DNA of 39,240 nucleotides, taken from the NCBI GenBank assembly GCA_030605085.1, contig JAUWBH010000036.1, positions 1 to 39,240 on the forward strand, given 5' to 3'. The translations under genes and the position numbers were made by a program. Positions 1-7,310 of the stretch are shown here, piece after piece. The DNA is from Promethearchaeota archaeon. Lineage in GTDB: Archaea; Asgardarchaeota; Lokiarchaeia; Sigynarchaeales; SOKP01. Within the stretch, counting starts at the first letter, position 1, and each line of letters begins with the position of its first letter. The notes under the pieces are model-generated. The model had not been told where the DNA came from and did not search any database. It worked only from the letters and a program-made list of their open reading frames with translations.

Positions 1-168
1 GAAATTAAAGCTATTATTGGAGGCTTTCACGGATTCAGAAAATATCCCTATTTAGAAGGAATTGACTTCATAATTCCTTGTCATTGTACACAAAATATAG
101 AAGATATACAAAAAAGATATCCTAATCAATTTAAGAAAATATGTGTTGGCGATTCTTTTAAATTTTAA
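1..168 (+). CDS. MBL-fold protein, C-terminal fragment (5' end outside window)
   Basis: The frame is open from base 1 to a TAA at 166-168 and gives 55 residues. They match the last 55 residues of the complete MBL-fold gene at 1445-2131, including the IGGFHGF and CHCTQNIEDI segments. At DNA level the two 168-base stretches (here and 1964-2131) differ at only about nine positions by my count, and the match continues a few bases past the stop codons. This is therefore the 3' end of a recently duplicated tandem paralog. The MBL metal site lies upstream of the window, so activity cannot be judged. Confidence in the reading frame is high; function is by analogy with the complete copy. Confidence 0.85.
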   Translation, partial: EIKAIIGGFHGFRKYPYLEGIDFIIPCHCTQNIEDIQKRYPNQFKKICVGDSFKF

Positions 169-309
169 GTTTTTTCTATAATCTCCGTAAAAAAAACATT
201 GAATATTCTGTTTTTATAGTATTTTTAAATCTAAATATTAGAAGAAAATTGACACATTTTTTCTTGATATAAGTTGTAATTAAAAAAAAAAGATTTTTTG
301 AAAAAATTA

Positions 310-816
310 TTATCTAATTTGTACCTTAGGAGTAATTTTAGAAGCTCCTCCAAAATTCGTAATAACAGGACAGTGGCTTAAGACTTTCTCCATTAATTCA
401 TTAACTTTTTCTTCTGGAGCGTCAGCTTTGATTCTGATCACAGGTTCAAGTTTGTCATATCCTGCTAACTTAGAATCATCAATTCCAAAAATTGCACCTA
501 AATTAATATGACCTCTTGAAAAAACTTTCAATTCTAAAATTTTGATATCCATGATATTAGCCCAAAACTTAGTTACCGCAACAATACAAGCTCCAATTGA
601 AGCTAAAATCACTAATAAAGGAGAGGGCCCTTTATTTGTCCCATCCAATCCACCAGGAGCATCGATAAGTAATTCAAAAGGATCTCCTGCTGGATTTCCC
701 ATCGTACACTTAACTTGCATACCCTCAGAAAGCATTTCACATTCGATGTTGAAATTTTTCTCTCCTGCATTCCAATCTGCCTTAATTATGTCGTAAGTCT
801 CTTTGAAACTCACCAT
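310..816 (-). CDS. OsmC/Ohr-family protein
   Basis: The product is 168 residues, a normal OsmC-family length. The centre carries the family-typical stretch GPSPLLVILASIGACIVAV with Cys77, followed by a helix, and a second Cys lies in LSHCPV near residue 149. OsmC/Ohr proteins use two such cysteines to reduce organic hydroperoxides; some archaeal relatives have unknown roles. No signal peptide or membrane segment is seen, so it is cytosolic. It lies alone, convergent with the MBL fragment upstream. A peroxide-detoxifying role would suit an anaerobe with oxygen-sensitive hydrogenase, but that link is inference. Confidence 0.85.
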   Translation of the reverse strand: MVSFKETYDIIKADWNAGEKNFNIECEMLSEGMQVKCTMGNPAGDPFELLIDAPGGLDGTNKGPSPLLVILASIGACIVAVTKFWANIMDIKILELKVFSRGHINLGAIFGIDDSKLAGYDKLEPVIRIKADAPEEKVNELMEKVLSHCPVITNFGGASKITPKVQIR

Positions 817-968
817 TCCAATCGTCTCTTTTATAATTAATTATCTCTTTTTTTTTGTTTTTTATTCATAAAGAATGATTATTCAAATTATTTATAAAAT
901 ATAAAAATTTTCAATTTTATTCTGATATCCATATGAATAAAGAAAAAAAAATTCATCTCATCAAAATA

Positions 969-1112
969 AATGAATAAATTAAGCTATTAAAATAAATTAA
1001 AATTCTTAGTTTTTGATGAAAAGATATATTATTTCTTTTAATTTAAAAGAACTAACAACAAGAGCCATTATTGTTATGGAAATGAAAAAATTTCATATTA
1101 AATAAATTGAAC
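969..1112. repeat. Intergenic repeat element, copy A
   Basis: About 145 bases resemble a second stretch at 2327-2485. The best core is near 1074-1108, with TTATGGAAATGAAAA and ATTTCATATTAAATAAATTG shared almost exactly. The core contains the short inverted repeat ATGAAA/TTTCAT. The element lies in a stretch (817-1127) with no gene on either strand. It may be a duplicated promoter or untranslated region carried along with the MBL duplication. Its function is unknown. Confidence 0.6.
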
Positions 1113-1127
1113 TTCAATTCAAAAAGA

Positions 1128-1265
1128 TTAATTTACTTTTTTTCTCTCTTCAGGAATTCTTTTTAATGCTTTAATAAATCCTAAGTTGACATTAGTTAGA
1201 ATCACACTCATAATAGGATTTAATGGAATTTCTTTATTATTTATTAATAATTTTATATCAGCCAT
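1128..1265 (-). CDS. Small conserved-looking protein, 45 aa
   Basis: A clean frame runs from ATG (1263-1265) to TAA (1128-1130) and gives 45 residues beginning MADIKLLINNKEIPLN and ending RIPEERKKVN. The pattern is a short beta-hairpin-like start, then a helix-like middle (SVILTNVNLGFIKALKRIP). The balanced residue composition contrasts with the random AT-rich translation around it and suggests a real gene. I do not recognise the family. It lies between the OsmC gene and the MBL gene on the opposite strand to the latter. Confidence 0.55.
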   Translation of the reverse strand: MADIKLLINNKEIPLNPIMSVILTNVNLGFIKALKRIPEERKKVN

Positions 1266-1444
1266 AATTTCTACTTTTAAATTATTTCCTATTTAAAAAT
1301 TTATTAAAAACACATCTCCCCATGAAATATATATAGAGGCTTTTAAGAAATATTTTAATTTTGAATAGTTATTCATTAAATATAAATTATTAAGTTAATT
1401 CATTAAACATGAAATTTTAAAAAATTAAGAAATATAAGTTTGGA

Positions 1445-2131
1445 ATGACAATAAAAGAGTTTTCTTTTTCAATTACAAATGTATTTGACAATAGATGCGC
1501 TAAAAATGGTTATTTAACTGGTTTTGGATTCTCGGCATTAATCTTTAATAATTTTTCTCAGAATTATTTATTATTCGATACGGGTGGTAGTGGCAATATT
1601 TTAATCCATAATATTAATAAAATAAAGATAGATCTTCTAAAAATCAATAAGATAATAATTTCTCATAATCATTCTGATCATACAGGAGGGTTAAGTGAGA
1701 TATTACGAAGAAATTCGAAATGCGAAACCTATGTACCAAATGATAATAAAATCTACTTTAAAAGATTATTTCCAGAATTAAAGATACATGGCATATCAGA
1801 ATTAGTTGAGATCGAAAAAAATGTTTATTCCTCTGGACAATTAGGAACTCATTCAAAAGAACAAGCTTTATTTTTAAAGACTAAATATAATCAATTTATA
1901 TTAATTGTGGGTTGTACACATCCAGGATTGGAAAACTTTATCTTAAAGGCACATAAAACAAATGAAATTAAAGCTATTATTGGAGGCTTTCATGGATTCA
2001 GAAAATATTCCTTTTTAGAAGGAATTGACTTCATCATTCCTTGTCATTGTACACAGAATATAGAAGATATACAAAAAAGATTTCCTAATCAATTTAAGAA
2101 AATATGTGTAGGTGATTCTTTAAAATTTTAA
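1445..2131 (+). CDS. MBL-fold metallohydrolase, MJ0301-like
   Basis: The product is 228 residues. The metallo-beta-lactamase signature HNHSDHTGG (His74, His76, Asp78, His79) is present. Further ligand-type motifs follow: GCTHPGLENF around residue 157, then IGGFHGF and PCHCT near the C terminus. This layout is typical of the archaeal 7,8-dihydropterin-6-methyl-4-(beta-D-ribofuranosyl)-aminobenzene-5'-phosphate synthase-like group (MJ0301 type), which has a methanopterin-linked annotation. ATG 1445 is the first good start. It is a tandem paralog of the fragment at 1-168. The exact substrate is not provable from sequence; many members of this group are simply annotated as MBL hydrolases. Confidence 0.8.
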   Translation: MTIKEFSFSITNVFDNRCAKNGYLTGFGFSALIFNNFSQNYLLFDTGGSGNILIHNINKIKIDLLKINKIIISHNHSDHTGGLSEILRRNSKCETYVPNDNKIYFKRLFPELKIHGISELVEIEKNVYSSGQLGTHSKEQALFLKTKYNQFILIVGCTHPGLENFILKAHKTNEIKAIIGGFHGFRKYSFLEGIDFIIPCHCTQNIEDIQKRFPNQFKKICVGDSLKF

Positions 2132-2646
2132 GTTTTTTCTATAAAGAAAATAAAATTAAAAAAGAGGCTGTATCTTAATTTTTTTCACTTTTTTAACCTT
2201 TGAATGTCTATTTATTTTGTTATAAATATTATTAATATATATTCATAACAATTTTCTTGAAATTAAAATTTAATTCTTTGATAAATTCAGCTATTTCAAA
2301 TATTTTAATTAAAAAATTCTTTCATCAAAATAAGTGGTTAATTTCAACCATTAAAATAAATCAAAGTTCTTAATCCTTACTGAAAGTATATATTTTACTA
2401 AACTAAATTTAAGAAAATCAATAATAGGAGTCATTACTATTATGGAAATGAAAAGATTTCATATTAAATAAATTGAATTTATTGTTATAAAGAATATATA
2501 TTCATAATTTTTTTCCTACAATTCTATATCAGAAGTTTTTAATTAAATTGTGAATAAATAAACATATCTTATTTTGGTAAGATTAATATTTATTTAAATT
2601 GAAAAAACCTATAAAAAAAACGAAAACAACAAGAAGTGAAAATAAA
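2132..2646. other. Intergenic region upstream of the hydrogenase operon
   Basis: No credible gene is seen on either strand over about 515 bases of very AT-rich DNA. It contains copy B of the intergenic repeat and presumably the promoter of the hydrogenase operon, but I cannot assign a specific TATA box among many AT-rich candidates. Confidence 0.5.
2327..2485. repeat. Intergenic repeat element, copy B
   Basis: This is the partner of the element at 969-1112. Shared blocks include CATTAAAATAAAT near the start, TTATGGAAATGAAAA and ATTTCATATTAAATAAATTG. The spacing between blocks is conserved while the sequence between them has drifted, which suggests either an older duplication than the MBL coding copy or selection on the core only. 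It lies about 160-320 bases upstream of mvhG. Confidence 0.6.
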
Positions 2647-3963
2647 ATGGCTGTAAAAGTAGCATTTTGGCAAAATTCTGATTGCTGGGGTTGTCACCAA
2701 AGCCTACTTAATTTACATCTAGCGCTTTTACCGGTGCTTCCAGCATTAGAAATTGTCTATTGGCCAGCAGTAGTTGATTTCAAATATGATTCGTTGAAAG
2801 CTAGAGCTCCAGGAGAAATTGTTGTTGGCTTCATTGAAGGTAGTCTCCGAACTAATCAAGACATTGAAGGCACAAAACTAATGCGTGAAAAATGTGCTAT
2901 TATTGTTGCTTTTGGTAGTTGTTCATGCTATGGAAATGTTCATGGCTTAGCTAACCAATGGAGCAAAGATGAACTAGTAAAGCGTAAATTTTCTGAAGTT
3001 GAAAGCATAGCTGATGGAAGTGGCGGAGAACCTACCCAACATGTACCTGGTTTTACGGATAAAATTGTTCCTGTTGATGAAATTATTAAAGTAGATGCTT
3101 ATATAGCAGGATGTCCACCAAAATCAGAGCAGATCTTTTCTGCCATAGGATTTCTATTGGGTCAAAAGCCATTCCCCATGAATGATCTTGCTTTTTGTAA
3201 TGATTGTTCATTAAATCAATCGGGATGTCTATTAGATGCAGGCAAATTATGTTTTGGCCCAGTTACTAGCATAGGCTGTTCGATGAAATGTCCTAATGCT
3301 GGAAATCCTTGTGTGGGATGTATGGGACCTGCAAAAACAGTCTCTGTTCGGGCTTCAAAGTTAAACGATATGACTAAAAATCTCACTTCAGCAAGTTCCG
3401 GTGATAAAAAGAGCACATATGAATTTCTATCGCTATTTTTAAATGTACCATTAATGGCCGGTTTTGACTTAGCAGGGGATATTCTGAAACAAGTTAAGAA
3501 GCGTGGTACTCCAGAAACTCCATTAGCAAACTTACCATCTGATACAGAAGCTATTACTTCTAACATGTTAGGATTTTTAAGAGATAATCGGGATTTCACC
3601 GACATCTCAAATGTTTGCGATACATGTGATAGGATTATCGGCAGTAAATCAACAATGACTAAAGTTAAGAGAGATTATGAAGGACTCCCAAATATGGAAG
3701 ATTGTTTAATTGAACAAGGTTATATTTGCATGGGTCCAGTTACTAAAGCTGGCTATGGTGCCTTATGCGTTCGGGTTAATGCTCCATGTTCAGGCTGTTA
3801 TGGTCAAACTGTATGGAATGTTAATCAAGCAGAAAGGTTTGCTGACACGGTACTTAAAGAATTTAACATAAGCTTATCTAAAGAGGATTTGCTTGCTCAG
3901 GTTAAAGATCCTATCGGTACCTTTGAGAAATTTACATTAGCATCAAGAAAAGGAGGTGTGTAA
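2647..3963 (+). CDS. mvhG: F420-non-reducing [NiFe] hydrogenase small subunit with duplicated Fe-S domain
   Basis: This is the electron-transfer (small) subunit of a group 3c-type Mvh/Vhu hydrogenase. The proximal-cluster motif is DCWGCH (Cys13, Cys16 counted from ATG 2647), with GSCSCYGN and AGCPPKSEQ downstream. A cysteine-rich cluster domain follows at about residues 184-225 (CNDC...GC...LCFGPVT...GCMGP). A second related cysteine-rich block lies at about 322-384 (CDTC...ICMGPVT...APCSGCYG). The total of 438 residues exceeds the roughly 300 usual for MvhG, and the extra length is the duplicated domain plus a linker. I chose ATG 2647 over an upstream TTG (2599) because the extra 16 residues are Lys-rich and not family-like. 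The mvhA ribosome binding site lies inside its last codons. Confidence 0.92.
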   Translation: MAVKVAFWQNSDCWGCHQSLLNLHLALLPVLPALEIVYWPAVVDFKYDSLKARAPGEIVVGFIEGSLRTNQDIEGTKLMREKCAIIVAFGSCSCYGNVHGLANQWSKDELVKRKFSEVESIADGSGGEPTQHVPGFTDKIVPVDEIIKVDAYIAGCPPKSEQIFSAIGFLLGQKPFPMNDLAFCNDCSLNQSGCLLDAGKLCFGPVTSIGCSMKCPNAGNPCVGCMGPAKTVSVRASKLNDMTKNLTSASSGDKKSTYEFLSLFLNVPLMAGFDLAGDILKQVKKRGTPETPLANLPSDTEAITSNMLGFLRDNRDFTDISNVCDTCDRIIGSKSTMTKVKRDYEGLPNMEDCLIEQGYICMGPVTKAGYGALCVRVNAPCSGCYGQTVWNVNQAERFADTVLKEFNISLSKEDLLAQVKDPIGTFEKFTLASRKGGV

Positions 3964-3967
3964 AGAA

Positions 3968-5275
3968 ATGGTGAAAAAAATAGTAGTAGAGCCCATAACT
4001 CGATTAGAGGGGCATGGTGGAATGAGAATAGTTCTTGGAGATGATGGAAAAGTACAAGATGTTCAATTTAATGTCCAATCAACAAGGTTTTTTGAAAAGT
4101 TCTGCGAAGGTCGATATTGTGAGCATGTACCAAGAATCACTCCTAGAATTTGTGGTATTTGTCCGATTCCTCATCATCTAACTCCAACAAAAGCAGTTGA
4201 AGATGCTTGGGGCGTTCAAATTCCAACATCGGCGTATAAATTACGACAATTATTAATCAACGCAAAGCAATACAGTTCACATGCATTACATTTTTATGCA
4301 TTAGCCGCGCCTGATTTCTTATTGGGACCAATGGCAGATCCTGCATTAAAAAATGTCGTTTATGTAATAAATAAGATGCCTGATGTTGGGGCCATGGCTT
4401 TAAAAATGATGGACTTTGGACAAAAGTTATGTGCAGAAGTCGGTGGTAAGGCAATACATCCAATCGCAGCGATTGTCGGCGGGATGAAAAAACCTATGGA
4501 CGAAGATGCACGAGATAAGTTCCTTAAAGTAATTGACGAACAAATCGAATTCAGTAAGAAAACAGTAGAGATTGGTTTAAAGGTCATAACCGATTATTGG
4601 GATGTTGTTGCCAATGTTGGCGTTGTACCCACATATTATGTTGGTATGACAAAGAACGGCGTACACGACATTTACGATGGAGACATTCGTATTGTTACTC
4701 CTGAAGGAGAAAAGAAAGATTACGACGTTCACAACTATTTGGATGTTTTAGGCGAACATATCCCAAAGCATTCTTACGCAACTCACATGTATTATAAACC
4801 AGCAGGATATCCTGAAGGGATTTATCGAGCGAACACTTTAGCCATGATTAATTGTGCTGATAAGATGGCAACACCCTTAGCAGATGATGCTTTAAAAGCG
4901 ATGAGAGAAAAAATTGGTACTAATATAATACACCATACATTTGCATATCACTGGGCGCGATTAATTGAATTAGTTGAGGCAATTGAGATGGTCGCGACTT
5001 TACTTAAAGACCCTGATATCGTCAACCCAGATTGTAAGACATTAGATGTTGAACCCCGAGAAGGAGTAGGTGTTGCTATTACCGAAGCGCCAAGAGGACT
5101 TCTGTTATATAATATTTGGTCAGACGCACAAGGTATTTGTAAGAAGTTAAACCTTTTAGTTGCGACAAATCACAATATCGCAGGAATCGAGAAGACATTA
5201 ATGCATGTAGCTAAACAAGTATTTGAAGACAAGGCCTTAGAAGGAATAAAATTACCAGATCCATGGATAAAATAA
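3968..5275 (+). CDS. mvhA: F420-non-reducing [NiFe] hydrogenase large subunit, C-terminally split
   Basis: This subunit holds the [NiFe] active site. The N terminus has the family segment EPITRLEGHGG and the first Ni-ligand motif RICGICP. The usual second motif, DPCxxCxxH near the C terminus, is absent: the protein stops after LPDPWIK. That motif is found instead in the separate gene that follows at 5313. This is the known arrangement of methanococcal Vhu, where a tiny U subunit supplies the ligands. The start is ATG 3968, preceded by AGGAGGTG at 3951-3958 inside mvhG; a GTG at 3956 is less likely. A large subunit completed in trans needs no C-terminal maturation cleavage, which fits established work on VhuU. 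Confidence 0.92.
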   Translation: MVKKIVVEPITRLEGHGGMRIVLGDDGKVQDVQFNVQSTRFFEKFCEGRYCEHVPRITPRICGICPIPHHLTPTKAVEDAWGVQIPTSAYKLRQLLINAKQYSSHALHFYALAAPDFLLGPMADPALKNVVYVINKMPDVGAMALKMMDFGQKLCAEVGGKAIHPIAAIVGGMKKPMDEDARDKFLKVIDEQIEFSKKTVEIGLKVITDYWDVVANVGVVPTYYVGMTKNGVHDIYDGDIRIVTPEGEKKDYDVHNYLDVLGEHIPKHSYATHMYYKPAGYPEGIYRANTLAMINCADKMATPLADDALKAMREKIGTNIIHHTFAYHWARLIELVEAIEMVATLLKDPDIVNPDCKTLDVEPREGVGVAITEAPRGLLLYNIWSDAQGICKKLNLLVATNHNIAGIEKTLMHVAKQVFEDKALEGIKLPDPWIK

Positions 5276-5312
5276 ACTAAATCAAAATTAATATAGAGTG
5301 TGAACAAATAAA

Positions 5313-5474
5313 ATGAGCGATATACCAGAAGGAGTAGTAAATATCTTAGAAATGATAGTCCGCTGTTTTGACTGCTGACTATCGTGTGCCGCTCACATCA
5401 CAGTTGTAGATGAGAATGGTAAAGAGATTTACTCTCGTGAGATGCACGTTGGTTTAGGATGAAATATCCAATAA
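5313..5474 (+). CDS. vhuU: Split hydrogenase C-terminal subunit, selenocysteine-containing (VhuU-like), two in-frame UGA
   Basis: Reading through two TGA codons gives 53 residues ending at TAA 5472-5474. The first TGA (5376-5378, codon 22) lies in R-C-F-D-C-U-L-S-C-A-A-H. This aligns with the RxxDPCxxCxxH motif of hydrogenase large subunits, with UGA at the first Ni-ligand Cys. That is the known Sec site of methanococcal VhuU. The Pro of DPC is Cys here. The second TGA (5460-5462, codon 50) lies close to the end in GLG-U-NIQ; its meaning is less certain. It may be a second Sec, or termination there may give a 49-residue product. The gene follows mvhA after 37 bases. With two UGAs it is easily missed by standard gene callers. 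Confidence 0.88.
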
Positions 5475-5519
5475 AAATTATAGATTGGATATGACTGCCC
5501 TTGCACGGGTTAAAACCAA
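5464..5519 (+). promoter_or_regulatory. Candidate SECIS-like stem-loop region of vhuU
   Basis: A perfect 9-base inverted repeat, ATATCCAAT (5464-5472) and ATTGGATAT (5484-5492), spans the vhuU stop codon. The alternative downstream fold is TTGG (5485-5488) with CCAA (5516-5519), enclosing GCCC/GGGT (5497-5500/5507-5510) with a six-base apical loop. The second fold has the lower stem, internal loop, GC-rich stem and apical loop layout of archaeal SECIS elements, which sit in 3' untranslated regions. The two folds are mutually exclusive. A SECIS is expected here because of the UGA in vhuU, but the exact structure is my inference. Confidence 0.45.
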
Positions 5520-5574
5520 CAAATATGGAAAAAAATGAATTGGAAAAAAACTCAAAAAAAAAACGTGAAAAAAA

Positions 5575-6099
5575 ATGGCATTACCATTGGGTATAGATTT
5601 TGAATTTAGGAAACTTATAATGGATGTACACATTGGATCTGATAAGATTAAATACTACTATCAATGCAGTAGATGTACGGATAATTGTCCTGTTGCTGCT
5701 GTAGCAAACCCATTCTATGAAAATGTTTTTGATCCTAGATTGATTGTCTTAGGGACTCTTTTAGGATATAAAGATGTAGTTATGTCCTTAGTTTCTGGCA
5801 AAGGATCGATTGTCCCTTGGGGTTGTACGGTGTGTGACACATGCGACACTGTTTGTCCGCAAGCCATTGAGATTACCGAAATTATTGGCTTAGCGAAAAA
5901 TGTGGCTACTGGAGCAGGATTAGCACCAGATAATATCGTAGCTCAAGCAAAAGCAATTTTTGACAATGCTAAAGCAATTCCATCTCAACCTGCAATTGAA
6001 CGGAGACGTGAACAATTAGGCTTGCCACCGGTGGCGGCACCAGATGTTAATGAAGTACAAACTCTATTGAAAAATATTGGTGCTGATAAGAAATTATAA
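5575..6099 (+). CDS. hdrC: Heterodisulfide reductase subunit C-like ferredoxin protein
   Basis: The product is 174 residues with two [4Fe-4S] motifs, CSRCTDNCP near residue 31 and CTVCDTCDTVCP near residue 83, each with the CxxCxxxCP spacing in full or near full. The length and spacing match HdrC, which passes electrons between HdrA and the HdrB active site in the soluble Mvh-HdrABC complex. There are no membrane segments, so this is not HdrE/DsrM-type. The start is ATG 5575; an internal ATG at 5620 is possible. It sits 100 bases after vhuU and 19 before hdrB. HdrA and MvhD are not in the window and must be encoded elsewhere. Confidence 0.88.
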   Translation: MALPLGIDFEFRKLIMDVHIGSDKIKYYYQCSRCTDNCPVAAVANPFYENVFDPRLIVLGTLLGYKDVVMSLVSGKGSIVPWGCTVCDTCDTVCPQAIEITEIIGLAKNVATGAGLAPDNIVAQAKAIFDNAKAIPSQPAIERRREQLGLPPVAAPDVNEVQTLLKNIGADKKL

Positions 6100-6118
6100 T
6101 CAACGGAGGGAAAAAAAA

Positions 6119-6985
6119 ATGACAGAGTATAAATTATTTGAAGGGTGTGTAATCGGAAATAGAATACCATTTATTGAGGCTTCTTCCAGAAAAGTTTTGG
6201 ATAAAATTGGAGTTCAAGTCTCACAAGCTCTTTTTGCGTGTTGTCCTGATCCTACTGGAATGAAATGCTTTGATAATACCGCTTGACTTACAATGGGTGC
6301 ACGAAATTTGTGTTTAGCTGAAGCTGAAAGTAAAGATATACTTTCATTATGCAACGGCTGTACTAACACGTTCCGTGGAGTAGCGTACCAATTAAAGCAT
6401 GATTCCAATAAAAAGGAAGCAATTAACAAAGAATTGGCTAAGATTGGGAAAGAGTATAAAGGTTCAATCGATGTTAAGCACTTTGTCGATGTTTTAAAAT
6501 CGAATCTTGACGCAATAAAGGGAGCAATAAGTAAACAAATGAGCAGTTTAAAGGTTGCTTGTCATCCGGGATGTCATTACATGCGTCCTACAGAATGGAT
6601 GGAGTCTGACGATCCCTTACGTCCTAAAAATTTGAAAGAGATTGTGGCTGTTACTGGTGCTAATGTTGTTGATTATAACGAATTAGCACTATGTTGCGGA
6701 AACGCCGTATCAGGTCCGTTTCCAGAGCATGGCGATGCAATTCTAAAGCAGAAGCTAGATTCTATGAAAAAAGCGGGTGCTAATGTAATTGTCGTAAACT
6801 GTCCTGCCTGCTTCCAACGATTTGACACATCCCAAAGAGATCTCTCGAAGAAGTTTGAAGCAGAGTATAATCTTCCCGTTCTTTATGTAACGGAATTATT
6901 AGCTTTAGCTATGGGAATAAGTGCTGAAGATATTGGGATGAAAAATCATCGAATTAGACGAGATACATCTATAGAAAGTCTCTAA
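6119..6985 (+). CDS. hdrB: Heterodisulfide reductase subunit B with in-frame UGA
   Basis: HdrB holds the catalytic non-cubane Fe-S clusters that reduce heterodisulfide. The gene starts at ATG 6119 after GGAGGG (6105-6110) and is interrupted by TGA at 6284-6286, after which the same frame continues to TAA 6983-6985. Reading through gives 288 residues, a normal HdrB length. Cluster cysteines lie on both sides: ACCPDP before the UGA, then CNGC, ACHPGCH, LCCGN and NCPAC. Around the stop the sequence is FDNTA-U-LTMGARNL; from memory of methanogen HdrB (FDxxTWxxxAARN) the UGA falls at a conserved Trp, not a Cys. It could be Sec, a readthrough codon, a mutation, or a TGG-to-TGA sequencing error. Ordinary TGG Trp codons occur in the same gene (TEWME). 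Confidence 0.85.
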
Positions 6986-7119
6986 TTACAAAAGATCCAA
7001 TAATTTAATTTTTTTTTATTTTATTTTCTTATTCTAATTTTATAAATTTCATTCAAAATGATTAGCATCAATTTTATTTTGTAAAATTAATTTAGTTTTA
7101 ACTGAATTACATACCTTTA

Positions 7120-7160
7120 CTATGGAGATTAGGCAATGAAATAGCATTGAAGTTCCATAG
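7120..7160 (+). promoter_or_regulatory. Stem-loop downstream of hdrB, candidate SECIS
   Basis: CTATGGAG (7120-7127) pairs with TTCCATAG (7153-7160) over eight pairs including one G-U. An asymmetric internal loop (ATTAGG / AAG) follows, then CAATG/CATTG (7134-7138/7145-7149) and a six-base apical loop AAATAG. It is the strongest hairpin in the otherwise gene-free stretch 6986-7310, about 135 bases after the hdrB stop. Archaeal SECIS elements have this general form and location. It does not share clear primary sequence with the vhuU candidate, so the assignment is tentative. Confidence 0.35.
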
Positions 7161-7310
7161 GATCCGTTTGAATATTGTATAAGGAAAAAAAAATAATGAT
7201 TTTAAATATCCCAGAATAATTTTTTAAGAATTTTGTTATTAAAACTTACTATATTAGTATTGAGAAACGACTGAAAGGTTTCACAATTAAAATCAAATAC
7301 TTTAAACATC

